A stretch of 64,000 nucleotides of DNA from Flabesymbios commensalis (GCA_964017125.1 OZ024914.1:25781846-25845845); one strand, 5' to 3'; positions 35,424-48,142 are shown, counted from the first letter of the stretch. The notes: generated from the letters alone by a model not told the origin. Made by a program: numbers and translations.

Positions 35424-35486
35424 CCAACGCCGGATCAATGCTGGGCCAACGTCTGTGACGTTGGCCCAGCATTGATCCGGCGTTGG
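35424..35486. mobile_element. Family A palindrome with perfect 30-bp arms
   Basis: CCAACGCCGGATCAATGCTG to GGCCAACGTC, spacer TGT, then the exact mirror. The arm text is unlike any other copy here, but identical between the two arms. The spacer (TGT, or ACA) is one of the few not fitting GNA. A degenerate neighbour lies at 35580-35645. Confidence 0.95.
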
Positions 35487-36197
35487 CTAGGGTGTAGCCT
35501 GGCCGGCGCTGAATCCCGTCATTGTGACGGATCACTGCGTCAAGATCAACCAGCCAGGGGATAGATACTGCCCGCCGTGCAATGCCGGGCCAATGCTGGG
35601 CCAACGTGGTAGTCATTTGGCCAGCAGTCAGCCGGTGTTCAGCAAACAGATGGAAACTGTCAGGATCCGGGGCAGACCACATCCCTTTTTTTAGCGGAAT
35701 CCGGTCTTTTTTTGGCGGACCCGTCACTTTGACCCTTGAATTTTACCTCGTATTACCTGCAGTAGATGCGAAGATACTTTCCTATTTGACGCTGTCTGAT
35801 GGCGATCACTGAAGAAATGTCGGGGAATTTCACAAAAAATGATATTTAATCCTAATATTCGTCAAACGGTAGGATATTTTTATTTGAAAATGTTGTAAAT
35901 TAGTGTTCCTTGAACGGTTCTCTTGTACACAATGGCTACACTATGACATGACATGAATCTTGCACGGGTTTACAACATAATCTTATCGATTTTCAAATCC
36001 TTTTCAACAAAATTGTATGAGTAAATAAACGATACAGGTTTTGTGAACGTTATTCACGAGTACAAATTATATCTTAATCACAATCTGATGAGGGTTTACT
36101 AGATAACGAATGAAAAGGGAACATCATATTGGTTTGATGCTGGGTGGACGTCGTAGACGCTCAGACTCCTCACATTATGAATTATGTATCCAGGATA

Positions 36198-36308
36198 CAC
36201 AATAAACACAAAGCATTTGTATAACATTTCTACAATGTTGTACCAACATCGAAGACGTTGAGCCGACGTTGTACAAATCTTAAATACAAATGTTTTGTGT
36301 TTGCTGGT
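36198..36308. mobile_element. Family A, AT-rich-arm subfamily
   Basis: CACAATAAACACAAAGCATT and TTGTGTTTGCTGG ends with arms of the type CATTTGTATAACATTTGTAC; centre ATC-GAA-GACG. A half copy with core GTC-GTA-GAC sits just upstream at about 36130-36165. Confidence 0.85.
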
Positions 36309-36652
36309 ATATCTTATGCCTCATTATTCTCATGTGGACTGTTATTATGAATATTATTTACATGTTTATTCTCCAACAAACTGTTTCCGATTATTTTGTT
36401 CTAAACTATTAATTTTTTTTCTTTTGGCAATAAAGTGCCGTATAAAGTTGCACTTATTGCTTCTATCCTGAAGGTGACAAGTTATTAATTAATTCGATCT
36501 CTCTAAAATGTCGTCTAATTTCATGGCAATTTTCAAATTAATTAATTTTGTAATACAATATCGGGTGTGGTCTTTAGTAGTCTGTAACATATTAATTATA
36601 AAGAATAGCAATCAGTATCCCATCCTCAACTTGACATTAAAACACAAAACTA
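36309..36652. other. Unassigned AT-rich intronic stretch
   Basis: No exon or element recognised. Confidence 0.4.
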
Positions 36653-37525
36653 CAGTACTGATTTAGCAAAATGGGACAAGCTTTTTCAGTGGGGCTAGCC
36701 CCGGCTAACGCAGGCTAGCCCTGGGCTAGCCCCATGTTCTCTCCCCACCCCATTTGGGGCTCGCATGTATGCGCCCAAAGTTATAAAATCGTTTAGCCGG
36801 GCCGCAATGTGCGTTTTGGTATAAGTTCATATAACTGGAGCCGCGCTCATATCGCCGGGGCTCAAGCCAATCTGGAGCCTCGGCGAATTGAGTCAACGCC
36901 TGTCAGGCGCGCTTCTCGTCTTGTCCAGTTTCAAGCTAGACCGGTGCGCCGGGCGAGCCTGACTTTCCAGGTGCCTGTTTTTTCATCTTCAGTTAGGCCT
37001 ATTCCAGTGACCGTAGCTTCATAAAACCACCCATTTTCTGAATTCATACACTGAACTGCTTGTCTGATACTAAAGATAATGTCTAAATGCTAAAGGCTAA
37101 ATGCTAAATGGCTAAGCAGAAATAAATGAGGACTGCAAGAGGTCTACATGTATACACGTACGGACACTCAATTATTGCACGTTTAGATCAACTTAGAGCT
37201 GTTCAGATGATGCTGAATGTGGTCAAGCTGAGCGCGCCCTGTCCTGCCCAGAGCGAGCCTGGCCAGCCCGGCGAGATGACACATGGTTCACAGCATCTAT
37301 GTTAGCCGCCACACAGTATACTGGGTGCAAGCCCAAGTAGAATTTGGGCGGGTATATTTTCCTGGCCCGAACCGTGTGGGGGCTCGAGCCCATTTCATGC
37401 GCTGGGCGCAACCAATTCTGCGCCTGTCTCGCCGGGCTTGCGCCCGGGCTAATGACCGGCTGGCCAGCGTTAACGCAGGCCAGCCACTGATGAAAAATCT
37501 GTCCCATTTTGTGAAATTAGTACTG
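36653..37525. mobile_element. Family E DNA element, copy 1 (873 bp, TA-flanked)
   Basis: TA (36651-36652, 37526-37527) flanks ends CAGTACTGATTTAGCAAAAT and its imperfect complement, inverted over about 40 bp including AAAATGGGACA and AGTGG. The interior is GC-rich with repeated GGGCTAGCCCC. It resembles a Tc1/mariner-class non-autonomous element by its TA sites and CAGT ends. The second copy at 56985-57867 is near-identical. A 71-codon open frame (36809-37024) begins at GTG and has no in-frame ATG upstream; no transposase motif is visible. Confidence 0.92.
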
Positions 37526-38171
37526 TACTTTCTTCAGACAGGAAAACATTCAATTTCAAAAGCAGTGATTTGTCTGTGTCCTGCTTTGTCCGCCTTAATC
37601 TTGTCAACCACGGCGGTCAGATTGGGGAATCGCAGTGGTTTAATTTTAAAACTAACAATTGATTGATTGCTATAAAACCACTTTTCAGCCCGCCTTTTAA
37701 TTTAAAAAAATGGCTTTTGTAATTGAAGTTCGGTGTCGGCATCGGCGATAACATTTAGTTGTGGGCAAGGCAAGTTTTTCTTGTATCCTGCTCAACTTTG
37801 TTCTACAAGTTACTAATAACCAGTTCTCAGACAATTTCAATAGTGTCCGCTTTATCGCATTTTACGTCGTTAATTTTACCAGTTCTTGAACAATCTCAAC
37901 AGTTTCTAAAAAAATCGAAATGACCGAATTATCGCAATTTATCATATTTTACGTCGTAATTTTAACTTGAGGGCGCGAAAACTTCTAAAGTTTTTCAGGT
38001 ATCCCGCTCAAGTGAAGTTTGTTCTGTAATAACCAGTTCGCAGACAAGTTCAATAATGATGGTGGGCTAATGTCGAATGTGATCTCGTTAATTTATGTTT
38101 TATTTTGGATCCATAAGCTCTGTGGGGCAATTGCTGCAACCCAACAGCCGATACCAGCGTGTAACCCTGCA
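37526..38171. other. Unassigned intronic stretch
   Basis: Two partially similar blocks (CAAGTTACTAATAACCAGTT at about 37806 and CTGTAATAACCAGTTC at about 38023) suggest an old duplication. No exon recognised. Confidence 0.45.
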
Positions 38172-38270
38172 ACCACGAGAAATTCATACCAATGCTGTTT
38201 TAATGTTGGGCCGACGTCGTAGACGGTGGGCCAACATTCAACCAACATTGGTCGAATTTCTCTTGTTTGC
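38172..38270. mobile_element. Family A MITE
   Basis: GAGAAATTCATACCAATGCT and its partner at the right (CCAACATTGGTCGAATTTCT) around GTC-GTA-GAC; right end TTGTTTGCC. Outer arms pair with a few mismatches. Confidence 0.88.
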
Positions 38271-38981
38271 CAGTAGATCTGAATGGTGGCCCTCGTTTGT
38301 ACCTCCGTTTGGTCACAGCCCCATAAAAGCTATCCGGTAGGCCGGTTAACGACTGCCAAGAGACACTGATTATCACACATCCCCTTGACAGCAATTTTTC
38401 TCCAATCCAAATTAATGGTACCCATATGACTTTGTTAAATACAGCAAGTGTCTACTTTATTGCGCATTATGAGAAAGAGTTGGGGATTATTGCCATATTG
38501 GCATTGAAGTGTCGTCAATAAGAAGGTGACGATATGCTTTCTTTTGGTTCATCATTATTATTAAAACTGCAGAATTTATTGCTCGTTCACCAACAAAAAG
38601 TATGTCCTTCACCCACTCCTGCTTTTAAAGTGAAACAATATATGAAAAATTCGCCCGGAATTAAGGAAATTGAATGTTACGAACATTATTACTAAATTTT
38701 CACATTTCCCTAGGATAGGCCGCCCAATGTTGTTGGTAATTCTCGTAAACCATTGTGATGTGTGGTATCATGAGACCTCACATCGGCATCACAAATATGA
38801 TTCAGGACATAGTACAGAACCATCACAACGCTGGTCAATGCTGTAAAATAACACATGTGAAGGATTGTCTTGATTGTAACGAATTCCGTACTGATCAAGA
38901 AGAAAATTTCAGAATTTGCAAGCATGATTGCAAATAGGGAATCTCCCAATTATTGTTGTATAAATAATTATTGGCCTAATT
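38271..38981. other. Unassigned intronic stretch
   Basis: No exon or element recognised; open frames at 38710-38949 and 38755-38937 overlap on opposite strands without domains. Confidence 0.4.
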
Positions 38982-39089
38982 CCCAACAAACACAAAGCGT
39001 TGACCCTATGTTGGTTTACAGTTGGTCGACCGTGTACGACGCTTGGCCAACATTAAACCAACATTGGGTAAATATTTGTATTTGTTGTG
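38982..39089. mobile_element. Family A MITE
   Basis: CCCAACAAACACAAAGCGTT at the left, TTTGTATTTGTTGTG at the right; arms GACCCTATGTTGGTTTACAG around CGTG-TAC-GACG. Confidence 0.85.
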
Positions 39090-39731
39090 AATACATGTGT
39101 GATGTATAATTATGTGGTTTTGTAGCAGTCAAAATGTGTTGATTTACAGTAGGTCTGTACTCGTGATGATGAGATGCCTTATTATCGACCAGTCACCAGA
39201 GTGTGTAATCTTATAAACTCTGCCACCAGTTAAAACGAAACATTGGCTCCGCATTGGCCCAATGCTTAGCATAGGGAACAGATGCTGAAACAACCGAGGA
39301 TCAGCATCCCGAATTAGCAGGGACACTTCTTGGTACAGTCAGGCACCCTTTGAGTGCATTGGTGCATTATGCTAAAATATAAGCGGAGTACAGAAAAGCT
39401 GTGAATTTGTTTGAATTTAAACACTATTTAATACAAATAACACAAAAGGAAAGTATTATTCGAAAAATAGGCTATGAAGATTTCTAATCGTTCAGATCTC
39501 TGCATTGTTATTGCCACATTGATGTGTTATTTTCGCTTCTGTTGGTGACAAAGTGTGTGCGCTCATCAACCTTATTTACGACTCCCTATTAGGCATGCGT
39601 CCTGGGTACGTCCCGCGTTAGCAGCTTACGTCCGGGGGTCGCTCGGTGCAGAAAGCGTTGCCGAGGACAACGAATTCTCAGGAATTATGAGCATTGGTCA
39701 ACTGTACATGGGCGACTTGGCATCAGTCTCC

Positions 39732-39796
39732 TGCCCAACGCTAAACCAACGCTAGATCAACGTCAGAGGCGTTGATCTGACGTTGGTTTAGCGTGG
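39732..39796. mobile_element. Family A-like palindrome with a different core
   Basis: CTAAACCAACGCTAGATCAA and TTGATCTGACGTTGGTTTAG pair around CGTCAGAGGCG. The arm motif is family A but the GTC-NNN-GAC tip is replaced. Confidence 0.75.
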
Positions 39797-41024
39797 GGTC
39801 AATTTGATTTTATATTGTCTCGTTGACACTAGCTGATCTGATCAATACAAACTATTCACCAACAGTCCAGACAAATCAGCTTGACCATGTCCTCAGAAAT
39901 TTTAGTAGCATGCTCACAAATTGCGACTGATCTGTATCCCCTCCAGCAACAATATAACCAAATATTCTATTTCGTTTTCAAGCTTTTGCTTTGCGCCTTC
40001 AACCTGGTGGTAGGGCTGTATTGCACACGTGTGTTATCAATTAATTGTTTTCTCTATGGTTATTTTGTTTATTGTCTGAGATACATTCCTCTATTGATAT
40101 TCATTAGCAAGTCAGCTGAAAAAATGGCCAACGTCGGAAACTTTAGTCCATCGTTGAGACAACTCTGACCCCGGCGTCTATTGAATTAAATTTTGAGAAG
40201 AATCAATTCTTCGGTGGCACGCGTCAAAAACTTTGGTGATATTCACATTGTTTCCCGGTCCAGGACAATTGATCACCGCCATGTCTGACATTGATTGATT
40301 CTCCTTCAGCCGGATCGATGTCGTTTTTTGACTGTGACCCTATTGATAATCGAGATAAAGATTTGTTTTATTCCGCATCCCCATCGTCCTGCTCGTATTC
40401 CTGATACGCCAGACATAAGAGATCCATGGCGATTATCAAAAGTAAATATGTCTGCATAAATAAAAACGTTTTCCGATAACATGAAGTTTATAACATGGTG
40501 AAATTATTCAGAATTTATTTGACAGCAGGCACAAATCCAGGTAAACGCCATTAAATCGGAAAGAACCGTGTTTTAAATCCAAAATCAAACTATTTACGAT
40601 ACGCCAATATCAATCTAACATTGGTGAACGTGACAACGTCTCCTCGTTAATCCTGGTTAAAATAATGGTGGTATTTTTGAAAAAGAAGAATGAAGAGTTG
40701 AACATATCGACATTAACAAACGTTTGCACTTTTATTCTAATCATTATTTCCACCCGTTGGTCAGTTTAAAGAGAGAAGACATTCCGATCACATGGTATAG
40801 GGTCTGTAAATCTAATTATCTGCCAAACGACACATCTTTGTTTAGGTCACACACTGTCGCGGGAGTGCTGGTCTTGGTTCTTTTTAGTATATATGTGCGC
40901 AAATGTGGTCTGAAACTGCATTCGTTTCATTTGTGTTGTTAGAGCTTAGGCTGGTCGGTCATTGTGCTGGTGTGTGCATTGGGAGAAATGCTCTGATCAA
41001 TAGATGAATCCAACACCAGTTCTA
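39797..41024. other. Unassigned intronic stretch
   Basis: AT-rich; open frames at 39881-40168 and 40724-40942 show no recognisable domain or splice context. Confidence 0.4.
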
Positions 41025-41135
41025 CCTCGAGGCATTGTCCTAATGTAGGTTCAATGCCGGGCCACTGCCGGAAACGTTGAAACGGCATTCAACCAACCCT
41101 AGAACTAACAATGATCCTTATTTACTGGCTGGGAA
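41025..41135. mobile_element. Family A degenerate copy
   Basis: GGCATTGTCCTAATGTAGGT, a centre CACTGCCGGAAACGTTG, then CAACCCTAGAACTAAC and a right end TTTACTGGCTGGG. Pairing is poor. Confidence 0.55.
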
Positions 41136-41622
41136 TTTGAAAGCCTCATTAATATTCATACAAACGGGCTGAGAAAATAGACCCGTGGCCGAGATATCAA
41201 TTATCCGTTCGGCTACTCTTTCTTCCTTCATGGCCAACAATGACGACTCACAATGACCGATTTAAAAATCTAGTTTTTACCAGCAATTTTCACAATTTAT
41301 GACTGGGTTTTTAATTTAATTGTGATTTAAATTCCTTGGTAGAGCCTAAATATTGAAGTGCAAGACGAAATATTCGCTTCGGATAATTATTGAAGATGCC
41401 TCAGGTGTTTCGCCTGACAAGTCTTAGCTAATCTACTCACTCCAGAGACAGGTGACTATCTATGCCTCACTTAGGCACATTATTGGCAGAGTACGATTCA
41501 TTCCTTTTTCCATGTTGACCGAATTAATGCTTTGAGTGATGTATTATAAGAATATTTCATACAAATCAAGACCGATATGATTGTATGTCGTCAGTGACTT
41601 ATAGATGGGGAATATGGCGTTA

Positions 41623-41731
41623 CCCATTAAACGCAAAACATTTGTATAACATTTGTACAATGTTGAACCAACGTCGAAGACGTTGGGCCAGCATTGTACA
41701 AATGTTATACAAATGTTTTATGTTTGATGGG
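41623..41731. mobile_element. Family A AT-rich-arm subfamily with TA duplication
   Basis: TA (41621-41622, 41732-41733) flanks CCCATTAAACGCAAAACATT and TTTTATGTTTGATGGG. The outer CCCATTAAAC/GTTTGATGGG variant is shared by both ends. Centre GTC-GAA-GAC; 109 bp. Confidence 0.93.
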
Positions 41732-42182
41732 TAGACTATATGTAGGCCAGGATAATTATAAAATAATTATATTACAATTTCATTAAATATATAGACAGTA
41801 TCGAACATGTACACACATCAGCGGAGATGCGTTTCAAGACAACATGTAAACGTATTCCATGTTGGTTCCAACATCTCTCCAGCATTGAAGCAACGTCTGA
41901 CGCCAGTAGTCTGGTGTCAGGTGAAGCGCACTGTCACTGACAATGACACTCGTGTGTCATGTGTACAGCGTCAACACGGAACGAGACCTTATTAAAGGGG
42001 TTGTTACAGCGGTGTTGACAAGACGACCAATGTCAATGTGCACAATACACCGCAAAACACACACCATCCTACCCCCCTACCCACGCGTGTAAACACATAC
42101 CTGGGCCTGCCAATTACACCGCATTATTCAGGCTTTCTTCCTATCTTCCACACTTTTTCTGACAGTCCCACACCCTAGCAAG

Positions 42183-42282
42183 ACGAAATTTCGCCTCAAT
42201 GTTGGTTTAATGCTGGGCCAGCGCCATAGACGCTGGACCAACATTAAATCAACATCGGGTCAACATCTCATGTTTGCAGGAC
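42183..42282. mobile_element. Family A MITE
   Basis: CCTCAATGTTGGTTTAATGC and its partner around GCGCC-ATA-GACGC; right side GGGTCAACATCTCATGTTTG. The tip ATA is an exception to GNA. Confidence 0.83.
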
Positions 42283-42376
42283 TGGACTCTTCTACTGGTC
42301 TGACAGTCCAGCTGCTCCTATATCTTTTCCATGACTTGTAAATTAATGAGCGCTGACAAAGAAGTAATAGGTTTTA

Positions 42377-42414
42377 CCAAGGAAAATAGAATCAGATGAT
42401 TCTATTTTCCTTGG
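42377..42414. repeat. Perfect 18-bp stem palindrome
   Basis: CCAAGGAAAATAGAATCA and its complement are separated only by GA. A similar CCAAGGAAAATAGA occurs at about 10562 without a partner. Confidence 0.9.
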
Positions 42415-43730
42415 TTTTACTCATTCTTCAAAATATTCACTTGGTAATGACACTTTTCATTCGCTGTATTGCGAGCTGAATGTGAAAAAATGCTATAGTA
42501 ACGTAGAAATAAATTTAACCTAATAGAGCGAAGAGCGTTCCGAATATCATATGAGTTTGACATTTTAAAGCTTAATTTAAAGTGAGGTGAGGTGATCTTT
42601 TTCTAAAGATCTGTATAAAAGGTTGACCCCGCCAAAATGAACATTTATAAGGTATCAATATTTTTAATTTGCACATCGTATGGGGAGGCTATCTATATGT
42701 ATGCCTAAAGTCTGACGTGATATTACGCCCATGGCCTAGACATTGTTTGTTTTGTGTGACCGCGGATTATCGAGACTCCCCCAAAATGTGCAAATCCTCA
42801 TTGTTGCTAAATAATAAAACGTAAATGAGGGCCAGACGATATTGATCTCGCTGTGTAAATAATGATTATTGATCTTATCAGCTGTGTGAGTCTTTGGAAT
42901 GTCACATTTTTATGACAAACCCTGGTAATGACCATCTTAACTGAAGAACAGATCTACTCAAACGACCAGGCTGTGTACTGAATATAATAGAAAATGTAAT
43001 TTGAGAGGTCATTTGGTGAGTTCCGGGGTTCACAGGGGAAATTCATGTAATTATAACATATTTTATACTTCAATAAATAGAACCCAGAAGGTCTGCAACG
43101 ATGGCCCAGCATTGGGTCAACATTTCGTGTCTAAAAATTGGGCACGGTTATAAGTTATCACAAGAAAGACATATATTATTTAAATTTAAATAAACACCAT
43201 TAGACAATCTAAACAATCGTGTATTTGAATATGGTCATGACTTTGGTAAAGTATCCTTAAACCAACGTAGGCAAACGCTTTCCAAAATATCAAAATGCCC
43301 ACATTGTGCCCCGGTTGTTGGCGTATATTACCTCGGGAGTATGAAGCGAATAAAATCCTTCATTCTTACAATTGAATTGTTGGGATCAAACTATTGAAAG
43401 GCGTTTGAAATATAAATACATATTATTACATGTATATAATGTGCAGATTCACCCCAGACAGTCTAACAATTGAGGAGAAGTTTAACATTTTTTGTCAATC
43501 AGCAAAGTGGATAAATACATAACTCGAAATGCATAAATCCACTTAAATGTCACTCCAAGTAGGTGACAAAAGCAAACATCTAAGGTTGCTCTTTTAGATG
43601 AACGAATCACATCTATTTTTATTCTAAAAAGCATCTGTTTAGAAAAAGTTTAGTCAATTTATTGTAATATTATTCAATATTTGTTTGCACTTAAATTTGC
43701 ACTAAATTTTACAGGCTCTGCTTCCCCATG
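42415..43730. other. Unassigned intronic stretch
   Basis: A family A fragment (GATGGCCCAGCATTGGGTCA) lies near 43098-43125. No exon recognised. Confidence 0.45.
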
Positions 43731-43835
43731 CAGTAAACACAAGACTTTTGGATAACATTTGTACAACGTTGGCCCAACGTCTTCGACGTTGGTCCAACAT
43801 TGTACAAATGTTATACAAATGTTATGTGTTTACTG
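43731..43835. mobile_element. Family A AT-rich-arm subfamily
   Basis: CAGTAAACACAAGAC and ATGTGTTTACTG ends; arms GATAACATTTGTACAACGTT and mirror, centre GTC-TTC-GAC (GAA on the minus strand). Confidence 0.93.
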
Positions 43836-44464
43836 TGTTCGCACATTTCTACGTTTTGTGACGAAGGATTTTGTCAGCAGTGTCTTTTATTGGCCACTGT
43901 GCCCTCGCCGTACGCGATAAATCACCCCCTGGGCCGAGTCACAGCACCTTATGAGGTCCCCTAAAACGGCCGACATAAAAGACAATTTATTAATTTGTGT
44001 TCACTTTGCGGGTCGAAATTGCGGTCGTAATTTATCGTCGAGTCTGACATTCCGCGAATATTCACGGGTTGCTCTGATATGGCACACACAAAATTACTTA
44101 TAGGGCCTATACATGTATAATGTAGTTGATGAAAGTCGTATTTAAGGAACTTTTGGTATTGCTCTGTCTGTTTTTTTATTCATTGATGATTTATTTATTC
44201 ATGGTCATCAACGCTGCTTTCAATGGTTTAAAATGACATCACACTATCCCAGTTCTTCATTCGACGTTAGAAAACATGTGCAGTGATTTTCATATTATTC
44301 TTGTTTTTTTCTGGCATTGCACTAAAATAAAATGTACTGAGCTTTAAATGACAACAATATTTTTTTAATTGCAAACAAGTCATACTTGCATCAAATTAAC
44401 ATGATTAATCCAAATGCGGCTGCAGCCTGAGAAATGAAATTAGACATTATTATATGATATACCT

Positions 44465-44540
44465 TTATACAACGCCGGACCAACGTCTTCGACGTTGGTC
44501 CAGCATTGTATAAATGTTATACAAATGTTTGGTGTTGACT
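44465..44540. mobile_element. Family A AT-rich-arm subfamily, left-truncated
   Basis: TTTATACAACGCCGGACCAA, centre GTC-TTC-GAC, full right arm TGTATAAATGTTATACAAAT; the left outer arm is missing. Confidence 0.85.
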
Positions 44541-47104
44541 TGCTAGACAATTCAATCGATGGTGATTGGTGGCAGTGGTGGGTTGGCGGAATTTAACGCC
44601 ACATTTTAAACTTTTGTTGGTGGAATGGTGAGACTTCGGCTCAACACTCCGCCAACGTTGGCCTGACTCCCCCCTTTAGTTAGGATGCTATCAGTCGGGA
44701 ACAGCCTGCCTCAATCCCACCTCCCGTCACCTATAGAATGGAGAACCATTTTCTGGTGACGACCTGCAATTTCACTATTATATCACCATGACTCCTTGTT
44801 TTCCAAGTCATTATTCATGTTGAGTGGACATTTTGTTTTCTGAGTGGCAATGTTCCGAGTAGTTTAATATGAGAACGAGAAATTGAAGATACAATATATA
44901 TATATGTGACTTAAATATTTGACTGTCATGTTATGGCCTTGCAGTGTATTTATATAAAACTCTTGACATTCCATGAAGTCATTTTAAAATGTTTTAAAAA
45001 TGTAGTTTTAAATTGTTAACACACATAATAGATGCACGTCATTTCTACGTGCCTCCATATTGTCCTTCATTAATGCGTAATCACGAAATTATATCTTCAT
45101 TAAATTTGTCAAAGTTAATGAACAATATTTGATAGTTCAACGGTTAATAATATAGCAAAATTACAACTCACCATGTGAAAGAATACATTTGCTCTCATAG
45201 GGATTAAATTACAATGACTTGATTTTCATTAAAACGACGTCGTAATAAACATTCGTTTAATTAATTTTATGATGCAATCTAGCAAACGCCGCACTAAAGG
45301 AACCCCGTTTGAATTAAGGAAGGTCAATCTGGTGCATTTATTAGTAGATTTGGTAGATAAAGCCTTATTCTGGTGTTATCAATTACTAAGCACATGACTC
45401 GCCTAATTATAAATGTTGAAAATATGTTTTGTGAAAACGCCCACAGCTTCAAGTGTTAGCAGGTACAGACGAACAATTGACCAAGGTAAACAAGTCTAAT
45501 GCGCCAGCAGCAATAGATCCAATCTGCACAGTACACTCTAAACACCACAGTGGTTACTTTTTCTATTCAACCACAGAGAAACATATTGATTCTTTTCTGC
45601 AATCAAAATGGTTCTCTGTGAACAGAAAACATAATGTCTAATATTATAAACAAAATCCCCACTTGTGTTTGCTCAATTTTTGTGTATAATTTGAGCATTC
45701 CCTTGGCGCATTTTCTTAAGATCTTTGTGCTCAAAAGTTTACGAAATTCTATGCATATCAGATAATATGTAGGCCTATTATTCGCCCTCCTTTCTCGTGC
45801 GCGTACTCAGCCTGCTATAATTGCGGTGTAATTTTGCGGTATCAGCCACCGTTTTAACGTTTCCTATCGCAAAATTGGAGCACTACAATGCCGAATTATA
45901 AGTCGATTTGAATGATATCAATAAAGTATGGGGGACGCACGCACGGCCGGTGTGCTTTGAATGTAACTGTTCCGTAGAAAACACGCTCACCGGAAGTACC
46001 GACTGACTCCATCACCATAATATCAAGACTGAGAAACGCGACATGCGCGAAAACTGGCCCCGTTTACTATAATAACCCTTCTTTTATTGATTTTAATATT
46101 TTTTATGTATTATATAGTGTTTTTTCTGCATTGGCATCGTTATATAATTTAGTTTTCTTCGTTTCACAACACATTCAGCTTATTTATAGACATTTGTTTG
46201 GGGGTGTTGATTTTTAAAACGCTAACGTACGTTACTTTTTCCTTTTATTAATTTGAGAAATATTCTAGACCGCCCAGGAATTCAAATGCTTCACTAAAAC
46301 CCCGAGAAAAAAAATTACCATTCGATATTGGTACATTTCCCCGGTATCACTTTACTAAGAACAGTCGATGACTGTAATTATGCTATAGATTCCTTTCCGT
46401 AACTTTCGTGCTGTAACTATATTATTTGGTGACTCCCCCTGGCGAATGACTGTTAAACATGTTTGAGATTTTTTGGGGAGTGTCTCGTGGTATGCAGATA
46501 TGCATGCATTTGTCGTGGTTGATGAATGAATGAAAGATTTTTGGTTGACTGTTTACATTTTTCATTATACATTATACCTGGAAACTTGCAAGAATAATAC
46601 GTTTTTATTTTTTGTTCTAAACCTTGTAATTAAGACTGTATTATAAGCATCCTCTTTCCTGATTTCACTGTTATTAAGCATCATAACCCGCATGGCTTTT
46701 TGTCGGGAGCATTGTGATACATCACGGCATGCTTCAAACATTTTACAACCTTTACCCATAAATATAGCATTTACCGCTTACCATATTTATTATTATCATT
46801 TTAATTGTTATCATTATTATCATTATTGCTATCACTGCTTTTTCATCACCACTGTTATTACTGTACCTTTTCAACAACATGTACTTGTGATATTTAATTT
46901 AACCTATCCTCACCTATGCCTTATTTAAGTTACTGTGCTTTGTGATTATTATTATTATTTCGCCACCTCGGAATGAAAGAGCTTCGCATACCACCCTTTC
47001 ATCCCGAGGTTTCGATTTACTTGTTGATTTGGCTATCGTACGCAGGTCGTTTTTGTGTTGTTGTCGGTCCCACCCATGGGTGTTTGTATTTTGTTTTTTT
47101 TTAG
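44541..47104. other. Long AT-rich intron segment
   Basis: Holds a family A fragment near 44640-44670, a short TATA microsatellite near 44896, a lone family C arm at about 45446-45463 (CACAGCTTCAAGTGT) and an ATT-rich run around 46785-46870. Nothing with coding support until the exon at 47105. Confidence 0.5.
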
Positions 47105-47200
47105 CCTCCGCCGCGTCCAATGCTAGCACAACTCCCGTACCACCCGTTATGACAGAGTCCAGCACAAGACCTCCACTCCCGCCCTCTAGTACCACGACAG
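47105..47200 (+). CDS. Ephrin stalk exon 1
   Basis: This 96-bp exon follows a long pyrimidine tract (TGTATTTTGTTTTTTTTTAG) and ends at ACAG|GTAAGG. It reads TSAASNASTTPVPPVMT, then ESSTRPPLPPSSTTT. It is Ser/Thr/Pro-rich with one N-glycosylation sequon (NAS), as expected for the flexible, O-glycosylated linker between an ephrin domain and its membrane anchor. It enters and leaves in phase 1, so it can be skipped in frame. It has no diagnostic ephrin motif itself; assignment rests on phase, splice sites and position between the domain exons and the C-terminal exon. Confidence 0.82.
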
Positions 47201-48077
47201 GTAAGGTCGAGATCCTGGCGGGATACGCAATCCAGGATCCATCACAGTCCGTACCCATAACCATAATGATCCAGACTGATTTGTAGCAAACAGTTCCTAA
47301 CGACAATTCTTGGTTGTAGAGAGTCTATCCCCAAACCAACTGACAACTCTCGTCTCCCAGTAGACTAAATGACCCAAGGTTGACTCAATGTTGGCATCAC
47401 ACGTATATCTCGAGACATTGGCACAATGCAACATTGAACTAACGCTGGGTCGTAACATTGGCTCTAGTTTATCGTTTTCACTGTCGGAGTGATAATAATT
47501 TTCACAAATGTAAATCTGTCTGCGTGATGTCGATCCATTCTTATTTTAGATGTATGGCCTTGGCCTATTATCACGATTATGCTGATTATTGCTGTTTTTA
47601 ACAAAATTATGTCAAGCCGTTCTATGTTCCAATTTTACACTGTTTGTTTTTTTGCATCTTATCCACATAAATTATAAGTAAGCTAGTAGTATTTGGCAAT
47701 ATTTGTGAAGAGCGCATTATTTTAATAGTATGCTAATTATGAGGAAAACAATTTATTACGCAAAGTATACATCTTATTTGCTCTGTTTGTGATTGAGTCT
47801 GTAATGTAGTGGCTGACAAACAACTATTGGTAAACAGACAACAACTTTTAACAATACCCAAGCTTATATTAGGCTAAAATGATTTAAGTCACCGTGAGAA
47901 AGTGCCTTACACGTGGAATAACCTGGGTGCACTGAGGTGCATGTGATGTACAGAAAAGATGGCCATAGGTTGAATCGAATCAGTAGTTTGTATTTATTTA
48001 CTAACACTCGAACATATTTTTTTATTGTACAACGTGTGTGAAATTAACAGTAAAGACACACTGTTAACGGATCTGAT
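47201..48077. other. Intron between stalk exons
   Basis: A degenerate family A copy lies at about 47370-47462 (GGTTGACTCAATGTTGG with GCAACATTGAACTAACG). Nothing else recognised. Confidence 0.5.
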
Positions 48078-48142
48078 TGATTGCCGACTTGGGAGTTGTG
48101 GATCGCGGCAGCGAGACACAACCTAAAGCGGGTGGTAATTCA
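48078..48142. mobile_element. Family C palindrome
   Basis: GACTTGGGAGTTGTGGATCGC, GGCA, GCGAGACACAACCTAAAG; tip fits GNNA. Arms show several unmatched changes. Confidence 0.78.

Noticed and set aside
46914-47306. 130-codon minus-strand frame opposite the stalk exon
   Set aside because: It is the shadow of a GC-rich, Ser/Thr/Pro-coding exon with good plus-strand splice sites.
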